DNA from: Tetraselmis striata
Taxonomy: Eukaryota; Chlorophyta; Chlorodendrophyceae; Chlorodendrales; Chlorodendraceae
Length of the DNA: 64,000 nucleotides
Assembly (NCBI GenBank): GCA_006384855.1
Contig: VCJN01000748.1
Coordinates: 16,279-80,278, forward strand
Direction: 5' to 3'
Below, piece after piece: positions 35,419-45,021 of this stretch. Under the pieces are notes generated by a model. The model was not told the DNA's origin. It did no database searches and saw nothing but the letters and a program-made list of their open reading frames with translations. Both the position numbers and the translations under genes were made by a program. Each line of letters starts with the position of its first letter. Positions within the stretch are counted from its first letter, which is position 1.

Positions 35419-35985
35419 AGGGGGGAGCGGGGTGAAGGGGGCCGAAGCAAGACCACCTTGAATCCGGGGGACATGCCCGGGATCGCCATCTGCCTGGTCT
35501 TTATCACCGACAGCGGATACAAGGCTGTAGTGACGCCCTGCATGCGCAGAGGAAATGAAGACAGTGGCAGGTGAGCGCACGCACAGGGCGTTGAGGGGGT
35601 GGGGAGCAGGCGTCGCTCCGGCGGGCGCCTCGTGCTACCCGCATGACTCGCAAGGGCGCCCGCAGCGGGGCGTGATTGATGGGGCGCAATTGTTCGCGAG
35701 CACTCGGCGGTGCGTCGGGGCACCCACCGAGAACAACCCGGCCCCGCCCATGAAGAACTTGGTCTTGTCCAGCCTGAAGGGCGTGAGTATGCGCCGGGTG
35801 TGGGGGGGGGGGGGGGTCGAGGAGAGATTGTGCGTCAAGCGGGGCCATCATGGCGCAAGTTGGGGGAGCTGACTGCGAGATGTGACGTGGGGCCGATTGG
35901 AACTGGGTTGGGGCTAGATTCGGGATTACTGCCGGGGGGGGGGGGGGGGGGGGGAGGGTTGCCTCTCCCAGTCCACCTCCTGCAT
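31235..35985 (-). CDS. Mitochondrial carrier, SLC25A44-like
   Basis: Eleven exons in transcript order: 35985-35963, 35773-35728, 35537-35457, 35320-35219, 35106-35062, 34900-34790, 34535-34446, 34251-34108, 33092-33027, 32449-32357, 31357-31235; 307 aa, the usual carrier length. The three carrier repeats each show the signature: YPLSVIKTR (30-38), VPLDVVSQR (about 132-140) and NPLDVIKTR (about 230-238). The variant first signature (S for D/E) and the start with LDKTKFFMGGAGLFS are typical of the SLC25A44 family. The mammalian member carries branched-chain amino acids; the algal substrate is unknown. It should sit in the inner mitochondrial membrane with six helices. Introns 1, 6 and 9 use GC donors (GAGAG|GCAACC, GACGTG|GCAAGC, ATCAAG|GCGTGC). 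The 23-base first exon depends on the first of these. Introns are full of C-runs. Confidence 0.92.
32553..32811. repeat. Tandem duplication inside carrier intron 9
   Basis: Two ~115-base copies starting near 32553 and 32700 share GAATTGCTATGCGTTATGTT and CACGGATTGGACTTGGAAG almost exactly. Each is preceded by a G-run on the plus strand. Confidence 0.85.
33480..34100. repeat. Homopolymer-separated degenerate repeats in carrier intron 8
   Basis: C-runs at about 33483, 33670 and 33817 alternate with related segments containing ATCACCATYG and GAGCATG, and G-runs follow at 33858 and 34086. This is the only intron here in which runs of both polarities are abundant. Confidence 0.5.
35368..35417. 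repeat. (GT)n microsatellite in carrier intron 3
   Basis: An almost pure GT tract of about 50 bases on the plus strand lies 40 bases upstream (plus coordinates) of carrier exon 3. Confidence 0.9.
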
Positions 35986-36192
35986 CACGACTGGCCAGTC
36001 CCTTTCTGCGGGCTCTCCAAGTGGTCGGCTTGGTGTTGAGGTGCCTACTGGGGGTTCGTCATATCCTGCGGATCAAGGCGAGGTGGGAGTTGGAAGTAGT
36101 CCGCACAGAAGACCACAAGCAGCAAGCTTATTTCGCTGACTTCGGAGCAATGGTACCTGTATTGTAGTGAGTGGCGGCGATATGAGTTTTTA

Positions 36193-36415
36193 CGCCCCGG
36201 GACAGGACTGGCGGCAAAGTGAAACACCCTTGTTTGCAGCGTCGTTTTTCCTGCTCCCGGCCGGGGCGGGGCAGGACTGGCAAGTGAAACCCTTGCAGCG
36301 TCTCTACGACGGCGCCGGTTTGGCAGCGATCCAGTTTTTTTTCGCCCCCGGGACAGGACTGGCAAGTGAAACCCCTTGCAGCGTCCCTACGACGGCCGTT
36401 TAGTGAGGCAGCGAT
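36193..36415 (+). repeat. Three imperfect tandem repeats of 70-80 bp
   Basis: The core ACAGGACTGGCAAGTGAAAC followed by TTGCAGCGTC occurs three times, beginning near 36201, 36270 and 36351. The first unit has a small insertion. No gene function seen. Confidence 0.75.
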
Positions 36416-38760
36416 CGAGGTACGGAAAGCCCTGGGTAGCCGACGCTCCGTCAACAAGCAAATTGCCGAAGCATTCGTCTGCAAGACTAATTGCGGGCCG
36501 GTGATGTAGTTTCCAACACTGTTGGATCACCGTCTAAAACCACTGCCATCATAATACCACGCATTGACCACGAAAGGTCCGCCCTACCCGTTTGGGGGTC
36601 GGCCCATTCGAGTAATGCGATATGGGGCAAGCCCCGACCCGCAGAGCAAAGCATTTCGGGAGTGCGATGCATGTGCAACAAAAAAGGCAATGTGAGGTAG
36701 GGCCCGACGCCATAGCTGGAAAATTTCCTATTCCCAATCAGCGATAAGGCCTCCGTACACGTATATCCTCGTGCTCTTAGGTTCGGTAGCTTGGCATATA
36801 TGGCTACCTACTCGACCTCTCTCGCAAGAGGGGTGTTCCTGAAATGCGAGTAGTTGTTAGATCGGGTGGGTTCGATTCGCGGGGACACGTGGGCGGCACT
36901 ATCTATGTAGCCTCCGACAAGCTTTGTATGACATTCTTATTAGGTAGGCTATATCCCTCGCCTATTCCCCGCTCAGCTTGGGCATGAGGCTGTGAGTATG
37001 CCCCCCTCCGTCAGCCGAACGGGCACTGCCCGTCTGTAAGTACATCATGATGTACGCAATTTTGAGCACTTGTACGCACATCGAAACTTTACTACATCAG
37101 AGAATAACGAGGTACCTACAATTTATTTACTATTTCAAGGCACTGCGAAACGTACCTCGACGTTTATTGTATCACGTAGAAACTTGATGCGTGCCTCCAG
37201 GTTGAACTGCCGCCCGTATGCCCGCTCCGTGTCAGTGGTAGGTGTCAGCACCTCTGGCCACGCACTTCACTCGAGGCCCGCATCTGCATATGCCATACGG
37301 CATGTATTCATATGACGGCAGCCTAGACACAGTGCGTATGAGGGCAGGGGGTGGGGAGCACTACACGCTCCATCTAGAGCTATGGGTCGCAGGCATGGAT
37401 TGCCGCCCTTTCCCGCTCGTGGGCTTTGACTCGGCTGAACAGATTGTGCATGCCCAATTTCATCATCTCATCAGACAAATACATGCTTCACATTTGCGCA
37501 TAGGTTCACATGCAGTTGAAGCCCTCCTTCCGCGGCTTCTTGATGGACTCGTCCACATGTTGTCACTTCCCTCAAATAAACCTACCATGCCTAAACCCAA
37601 TACCTCCCACAACCCTACCACATATACTCACGGCGTACCAATACCGGGATATCGCGCGCGAACTACTTATGTACGAGAATGCTTTATGCGTGCCGCGCGC
37701 GGCGCGTCCAGCACACAGCAAACTCCCTCACCCACCCCGAGCTGCACATACCGCGCTCGCCGCCGGTGCGCGCATCCAATGCGCATCACGACCCCCGGAA
37801 CGCGAAGCCTATCCCTTGGGTACACATAACTGGCGGAGGTCGGGCAGGTGGCGCCCACAGTGGTCAGCACCGGCTGCGCACTCGGCCGTATCAGGTACGG
37901 ATGCCGCCCTTTTTGCCCACTCACTCACCGCAGCCCACCCACGCCAAACAAAATCGGGGACATCTCGGCACCGATCCCACCCGACACGGACCCGATATCG
38001 CTAGAGGGAGGGGAAGCTGAGGTCGTTACCGTGGCGGATTTTTGAGTTACTCCGATGTTCTCTCGCATTGTCCGTCGATGGGGCAGGGGGTAGGAAGCTG
38101 AAAACCCGTCGCGCCGACGCGGCGCCCCAACGGTATGGCGCGGCGCGAGAACTGCGCTCGGTGCGTTTTGGCCATTTCGGCCAACCAGCCCGCCGCCTCC
38201 AATTTCTGTCGGCAGTGTGGCAAGTAAACCCGATTTCTAGACGGACTGGCAATGGAAGGCGCGGGAGGCGCTGGCAGGAGGCGCTAGTCTCGGCGGTGAC
38301 CGAGGCAATGTCCGGCCGCTTTGAACAGCCACCACATGCGGAGAGGCTTGCAGCCCACGACAAAGACCTTTCGCGGCGCGCCAGCGGACCTCCTCATCTC
38401 GTTCTGCGAGGCACGACGGGACATGTGGCACGGTCCGCGTCACAGCCCGAGGCGGGAGCAAGAAGGCCAGATACATGACCACCTTTCGCGAGCGGCATCG
38501 AGGGAGTTGAGTCGGTCGCCGTCTTCAAGGACGTGCACGGCGGGCCGCTGAAGGTTCGCAATCACATGCGGCTTGCGAAGAAGCCACGGGCTGATGCACG
38601 CGCGGAGCAGCATTTGAAGTGGGGTCAGGATGACCGACATGGGGACATCGTGCTCACGTTGTATCCTCAGTCCCTAGAAGTGAAGGAAGAGCCATTCTGG
38701 GGCCATGGCAGGTGAAGCAAGGTAGTGAAGGGGACTGTGTATCTCCACACCGGAGTGGTG
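36416..38760. other. Gene-poor stretch
   Basis: No supportable gene. The plus-strand frame from 38520 to 38710 (containing HMRLAKKPRADARAEQHLKW) looks more coding-like than its surroundings and may belong to the fragment at 38758-38954, but stops and shifts interrupt it. Confidence 0.3.
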
Positions 38761-38954
38761 GCAGCGAAGGAGGGCACCGACATGCAGCTACTCAGTGGAC
38801 CCAAGTGATCCAAAGGTTTGGCCCTTCTTCCCTACCATTGATGATCCCAAAGCACACGCAATGCGCAAGTTGCATGCGCTGTGCGACGCTCATTTCATGC
38901 ACCACGTGGGACCGATGGACGCCAACGACACTATGCGCTATGTGTTGGGCTGGG
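38758..38954 (+). pseudogene. Unrecognised coding-like fragment
   Basis: A plus frame reads VDPSDPKVWPFFPTIDDP and continues through HALCDAHFMHHVGPMDAND to a stop after LGWD. Composition and continuity look protein-coding, but upstream frames are broken. Family not recognised; probably part of a decayed mobile element. Confidence 0.3.
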
Positions 38955-39407
38955 ACTGATGTAGCGCACTCATCCCGCCACCCCCTTCCCGGACAGATAG
39001 GTGGCTCTATATTCCGGTGCGAGGGGCCCCAGGGCGAGAGCGAGGCAGACGGGAGGCGTTCTAGACTGTGCGCTCATGGCGAGCGCGAGCTGCGTAGTGA
39101 GCGCGCTCGGACGCTGCGCGCTAAGAAGCGGCAAGAGCGCATGGAGCGAGAGTCAGCGGGTACCTGAGACAATACCAGCGGAGGTAACTATTCAGTGCCA
39201 AGCAGCCCACATCGGCGCAGCCCTGAAAGCCACGACAACATTGACAGCTGGGATGCATCAAACTGTCGGCCAAATGTGAAGAAGTACGACATGCAGAGGA
39301 AGGCGGAGCATGAAGCAGCGATGCAAGCGGGAGGCGAGGCGGGCAACATTGGTGAGTGGGGGGGGGGGGGGGCTGAGGGCGGCGGGGGTGAGCCGAGCAC
39401 CCGCCGC

Positions 39408-40020
39408 TCACGTTACATGGTTATCTATGGTAAATCCAGTAAGGGCGATAAGGGGAAGGGGAAGGGACACGCTCACTAGATGTAAATAATGCATCCACAT
39501 TTTCCTTCGCTTCGCCGCTTTCTCTGCCATCTCTGCCTTTATGACATCTGCCTTTGCCTTGGGTAGGTGGGGCTGTGCATGATGGGCTGGTCCGTGCATG
39601 TCATGGTGGTGCGGCATCAAGGTGTTGCGCTTCATGACTTGGCCAGTCGTGCAGAGCGTCACCTTGCCGGACTTGAGAAGGCGCTGAGGCTAGTGGTTGC
39701 TGCCCTTGCGGGAGCCCTCCTTGATCTCCTTGTTGCAGTGCACCATACATGCACTGAGCGCTCTGCGCGTTCAGGTTGCCATGCAGTTCTATCCATTGGG
39801 GGAAGTGGCATGCAACTTCATGCATGTAAGGAGTGATGTCCTTTGCTGTCGCGATGAACATCTCCGTTGCTGTCCGCAGCTTCTTGGCTGCTGCCAGCCC
39901 GGTAGCCGTGAGGCCGCCAGGGTCTGCACTCAATGCCGCTGATATGCCGTCGCACTTCTCCCACACCGCTAGAATCTTGACTTTGCCAGCATGTAACGTA
40001 GAGATCGCGGCGTCAAGCAT
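39408..40020 (-). pseudogene. Broken transposon-type ORF (MHEVACHFPQ...HGNL type)
   Basis: The first frame, starting at 40020, runs MLDAAISTLHAGKVKILAV to ITPYMHEVACHFPQWIELHG. After AQSAQ the sense switches to another frame reading VHCNKEIKEGSRKGSNH, a stop, then RLLKSGKVTLCTTGQVMKR and a basic Ala/Lys-rich tail. The order (helical region, H..IP..HGNL motif, E/HCNK basic segment) resembles a group of uncharacterised mobile-element proteins. One frameshift and one in-frame stop make this copy non-functional. The family resemblance is recalled pattern knowledge, not a search. Confidence 0.45.
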
Positions 40021-40268
40021 AAGCTAGCAATCTACACTAATCAACGACTACATCGGCTCAACTACGCTTCCTACCCGCGCCACCGCGCATTTCTTCGGCT
40101 GGCTCCCTCACACGGTAGTCCTCCGCACCCTTTCTCGACAGCGCCCCCGCTCCGTCCGGCGCCGCCCCGCCCTCTATTTCCACCGTCGTGAAGAATTGAA
40201 CACCGAGGTGGCTTACTAATCTCTTTCATACATCCTTTTGAACTGTTTAGAGCTAAAAGGAAGTAGTT

Positions 40269-40322
40269 CTTGGGGTTTCCTGTCCCTCCTCCAGCCCTAG
40301 GGTATACAGGTATCGAGACATG
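40269..40322 (-). repeat. Conserved segment encoding PVYPRAGGG-x-GNPK, copy B
   Basis: Inverted relative to copy A at 9966-10019. The minus frame reads VSIPVYPRAGGGTGNPK inside an open frame spanning 40071-40379. A little downstream in the same direction both copies also share AGCTCTAAACA. Confidence 0.5.
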
Positions 40323-41001
40323 TTGCCCGCGGCCTCCACGCCACGCCAAGTTGACGGGCCACGGAGCAATCGCGCTCATGTACGAGCAACCGCGGTGCTT
40401 GAATCAATGCCGTAGTACGGCACTTTACGTGCCGCACTCGACAAAATCATCGGTCACCCCATACCCACCGAATCTTATAGACCATCATCGTCTGCTAGAC
40501 GGGGCCACTCTCTTACTTTGTGCCGGCCTCCCGCACGCACAACCCACCCTCCCTCCCTTTTTTGTGGCTCTTTGCCGCAAGCCCCCCGCCCTTTACGTGT
40601 AGATAAGCCTGCGCAATTTTCGGCATATCTCCCTTGCCCCCCTGGAAATTCGCGCGAGCGACGTGTACCAGTACAGCCTGTACGCGGGTAGTCTCTGACG
40701 AGTGACGATGGCTGTGAGTGTTTGACGTTGCTTAATTAGGCGGCAATTTTCTTACTTGTCAATTTCTTTTTTTCCTCTCCCTACTACCAGTCCCGCCCGT
40801 CCCAACAGTAAACCGCTCTGTATATCGTGCTCTGTGTATCCTGGAGATATTATAATATATACTCCTGCTATGAGTACTACCCAATCACGACAACGGTACG
40901 CGCGGGTACGTACGAGTCCCGTATCTGCCGCTACCATCGCTACCAGTACTGATGATGCTTACAGCAGGTGAGGATTACGAAGGTTTCTTTTCCTTTCCTT
41001 T

Positions 41002-41051
41002 CCTTCCCCAGTACCTGGTACTTTCCGTGCATTCTCTTGACGCTCTCCCTG
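41002..41051 (+). repeat. Dispersed ~43-bp repeat, copy B
   Basis: Matches 16870-16912 in inverted orientation, with CTGGTAC inserted after CCCCAGTAC. Confidence 0.7.
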
Positions 41052-41106
41052 AAAAAATTACAAAGGTGGGATTACATTGTAATCCTTACTCGCGACGAAG
41101 GATTAC

Positions 41107-41174
41107 CAGCAGTTAGTTCTGTTAGTTCTGTTTGTATAGTGCGCATTTGTTTGAATCCCTGATGTAATTAAAGG
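41107..41174 (+). mobile_element. Short 3'-end remnant of the R2-like family
   Basis: TTAGTTCTGTTTGTATAGTG and CCCTGATGTAATTAAAGGAT correspond to the terminal part of the 3' UTR at 61019-61065. The insertion is under 100 bases long. Confidence 0.55.
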
Positions 41175-42145
41175 ATTACCAGCATACCAAACCCATCTAA
41201 TTAGCGGAATACCGGTTTCATCACTGGTACGAGTACCTGTAGCGCTACTGGCGGTACAAATCAGCTCGTGTTATTAGCAGCAGGCGGCGGCCCTCACCTG
41301 GAGCTCCGTACCTGTAGTTCATAAGGAAAGCTTCAGCTTGGCCGCGTGGCCGCGCGTAGTACAGCACGATACAGTACCAGGTAGAGAATCAGCCGCATTA
41401 CATGAACTTCCCCGATCAAGTCGCTAAGGATTAATCAGCTCCGTCGCACGCTGCCGCAAACCACTTTCCCGAACGTCGCCAGACCAACTGCTGGATAGTC
41501 GCTCTCCAGCCGACGATCCCGGTCCGTCTCGTGGAAAGTTGGCCCGGAAATCCCACTCACAGTTGTCAGACGTGCGACATAGAGCGATCGGAGGACAGTC
41601 AACATGATGCAGGTGGACAGGCCTGTTCCGCTCGGGATGTTGTCGCCTACTTCTGTTCTTCAACCCGAAACGTTGGCTACGCCATATTCTGCAGTAGATG
41701 TGGCTCTGCTTCTCAGGTGCGTCTCCCCCTAAGCCTACACGGTGCGTCCGCGCTGCGCCCATACGTGAAGGGTCACCAGGTTGATGAATCTCCCCCTCCC
41801 TCTCCCTTGATGTAACTGCGCGGGGGGCTGTGCTGGCGCAGCAGTCGTCCCTGGTGTGGTCGAGGCGCTGGGTATCGCCGCTGATCCGGATTTTGAAAAA
41901 CTCTAGATAAGTGCCGTAACAAAGCACGAGGCGCCGCCACGCGGCACGCGCGCGGCGGGCGGCGATGTTTATGAGGACAGTACAGTACAGCATCGGTATA
42001 CTGATGGCGGTACTGCGTTGCCGGCGATATTTGACGCCGCACGTTCCAGCTGGTGGTGAAGGCGGGGTCCCTCAGCCAGAGTCTCGCAGTCGCACCCTGC
42101 GCATAATACTTCCCCCGCCGGTCCAGCTGAAAAGTCCTCTGAAAC

Positions 42146-43394
42146 ATGTGTGCGTGCGTGTGGTGCTTCAGTGGGCCTCTGCGTGCGGAGGTGGACGCGC
42201 ATTGTCAATCGTCGGCCCGCGACCGTGACGGGTCAAACAGCACGGCGGCCCAGCTGGCATCGGCAACTTCTCAAAACACTGATATCACGCCACGGATGCG
42301 GGCGACCCTATGCGGCTGGATGGTGGAGGTGTCACAGGAGTTCAAGCTGCATCAGGAGACGCTTTTCATAGCCTTCCATCTTACGGATCGCTTTCTAGCT
42401 CGGCAGCCGGTGAGTGTACGCGGCTGTGGCATGTCGCGAACTGCAGAAAACGTGTCGCGTACTGTTTCGAAATCACACGCGTGATCTCTTTGATTACGCA
42501 AACCGGCGCGCTGACCCTGCTGAAAATTCGCAGGAGGTGACGAAGCAGCAGCTACAAATGGTCGGGACGGCCTGCCTGTTTATTGCAGCGAAGCAAGAGG
42601 AGGAAACCTTTCCAGGCCTGACTGCGTTTTCCGAGATCGCAAATAACTCTTTCACCCCGCACGACCTCGCGAGGTTGGAAGTGCGCATCCTCATTACCCT
42701 GGAGCACCGGATCGCATCGCCAACGCCCCGCGTGTTCCTGAGCTACCTTGTGCATGGCCTCGGGCTGAATCGAAAGGCAGCCGCTCTGGCGTCATATCTC
42801 CTGGTGAGCGCCTTACGCGGCTTTGCCGATATTCGCCTCGAGATGCGCCGCCAGCCGCCCCGCGCCGTGGACGAACCCTCGGTTTGAAATGCGGAATATG
42901 ACGACCGCGGGTTTCAAATTTGACACGCTCGAACCGGCATCATGCTCAAACTATTCAATCTTCTCCAAAAGACGGCGGTTATCGCCTTTCGCTTTGCTCT
43001 GGCGAATTAAATTACATACTGACCGTCTGCTGTCCTCTTAATGTGACAGGAGCTATCTGTGGTCGAGAACTGCACAGTGAAGCAGCCTCCTTCAACTGCA
43101 GCAATCGCAGCAGCAGTGATCGCTGGTTGCGTCTCCGATCCTGTCTCGATTCAGTCACTGGTGAAGGGCATGCGAGGCTGTGTCCCCGAGGCGCTCCAGA
43201 ACTGCGTTGTGATGCTTGTGCAGCTGTATGACCGTGCATACTATGAAGAGGACACGCTGCACTACTTCCATGTCCTGAAGGAGAAGTACGATGACCCCAT
43301 CAATGAAAATGTATCATGCGCAATCATACCCACAGCTATGGAGGAATGTGTGATCAACAGCTGGATGAGCCTCGTGCATAAGAGGGACACGTGA
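42146..43394 (+). CDS. Cyclin (A/B-type fold) with N- and C-terminal cyclin boxes
   Basis: Exons 42146-42409, 42534-42803 and 43050-43394, all phase 0, give 292 aa. The protein should activate a cyclin-dependent kinase. The N-terminal box has MRATLCGWMVEVSQEFKL, the counterpart of MRAILVDWLVEV, then ETLFIAFHLTDRFLARQP and, after intron 1, MVGTACLFIAAKQEE with the conserved Lys/Glu that contact the kinase. The C-terminal box follows (VFLSYLVHGLGL; SVVENCTVKQPPSTAAIAAA). Splice sites are AGCCG|GTGAGT...TTCGCAG, CTCCTG|GTGAGC...TGACAG and the stop is at 43394. The D/I-x-P-x-MR region resembles A/B cyclins, but the N-terminus is short and no destruction box is visible. An acceptor-like TTCAG at 42164-42168 inside the first exon means upstream exons are possible, so the start is provisional. 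Confidence 0.85.
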
Positions 43395-45000
43395 CGGCGG
43401 ATACTTTTGCTGGCCTCTCTGGGACTACGAATGTGACGGAGTGCATACAATTATTGTGCTGTACTGCACAGCCTGCAGTGCAGGTTAAACATATTCTATA
43501 CATGCGGGCGAAACATAAGATATAACAGGGGCGAGGCTGCTGGCAACATAGATTAGTTAGCCAGGAACCACGTCTGTACCATGAGCAGGGAGATGCGTCG
43601 CTGGTGGTGTCGCACTCGGTATATGATTGTATCAAAATAGATAGCAAATGTTGAAATAAATTGATGAGACTGTCATCACTCCACCCCTTTTTAACTAAGC
43701 TGTCCAAACTCATTTTGTGTAGTGCGAATATGTCTCAATGTTCAAGCCTCATGAACGATACACAGTGTCCATAAGGCGTCCAAAGGAAACTGATCAGGTG
43801 CATGTCTCAAATCGGACCAAGGAGTGGACTCTTTGGAGTGAGGCGCACAAGGCTGCTGAAAAGTGTATGCGATACGACCAGCAGGCTAACCTTATCTGCT
43901 CAACTATCCGCTGTCATGAAGTATCCATGTAGACTTTTATGAGTGCACTGAAGTATTGGACATGCAAGTCATAGTATTTTGATTTCTGGCCGTGTGTGGA
44001 TATCTAGCATTAGTACATGCTAAGAACGCCAATCAAAGGGCACCAGAGCACAAATGCGGCGGGGCGGGGTGGGGGGGGGTGGGGGGGGGGTGGGGGGGTG
44101 TTCGTTGATGCACCACGTGTGGTCAGGCAGACTAGACATACTCACACATACACACTTGCTTTATTAAAATAGGTGGCAGGCATGAAAGTTCTAGCTACCC
44201 TGCCGGCATGGAACGCCATGCATATGTTTTGCGTTATTCATAAAATACATAGTAAGCAACAGTTATTGATGCTCCAGGTCACACGGAATTACGACAAGCA
44301 AGCAGTTATTGCGGAATCAGCATGAATGTGTGTGCTTGATATTGCCCTCACCAAAAATGAGTGTTGTATGTAGGGCTGTAGGTGTAGGTGTAGGTGTGCC
44401 AGTGTGTAGCTGTGGATGCGCATATTGGATTCTTAATGTGTTACTATGATGGGTAACAAAAAACCGGAAAAGGTGTCATGATTTGACTACTCATATACTT
44501 GTGACAAATATTGTGGTCTCCCAATAGGGAGAATATGCCGCATACGCATCACACAACATTTGACAGAGTGTAATACATACCGACGTTGGTGGGCCGTACT
44601 GCAAGCTGGGAAATCCTATTATAAACACTGACGATGAGAAACAGAGAACCCCTCAACGATTGAGACTCAATCAGCAGCGCTAAAAATGGCGGGGGAAGTT
44701 ATCGGAGAAAAGGCACTCCCAACTATCAGACGGTCTTACGACGGTGCTACTGCGGATAGATAGTCGCCACTACGAGATGAATTCTGAGTACCAGTACGAG
44801 TATCCTGGCGTGCTTATTGGGCTCATTCATCCCACGAGTACCAGCATAGCAGGCGGCGGTAGGGATGGCCACAGGGTAATGAGGACCAGTACCATTTTAT
44901 AATTTACATACTTGACAAGTAGACCCGTTGGAGGAGTGTGGAATACAGAGCCGCAAGGATCAATCGTGGTAGTCGCTACCCGTGTGAATTACAAAAAGGG
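43395..45000. other. Intergenic; one short ORF
   Basis: Contains the cyclin 3' flank, a 64-codon plus frame at 43738-43932 (MFKPHERYTVSIRRPKE...) that I cannot assign, and a G-rich tract at 44057-44099 broken by single T's. Sequence is AT-richer than the gene island. GTAC-rich segments appear from about 44770. Confidence 0.35.
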
Positions 45001-45021
45001 CAGTTCCCCAGAATTAGAAAA

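Noticed and set aside
34550-35580. Open frames of 240-340 codons across the SLC25 introns with poly-Pro, poly-Gly or Cys-Val repeats.
   Set aside because: They are made by C/G-runs and the GT microsatellite and run through well-supported exons of the carrier in the wrong frame or strand.
36855-36900. Second T-loop-like GGGTTCGATTCGC.
   Set aside because: No cloverleaf can be built around it.
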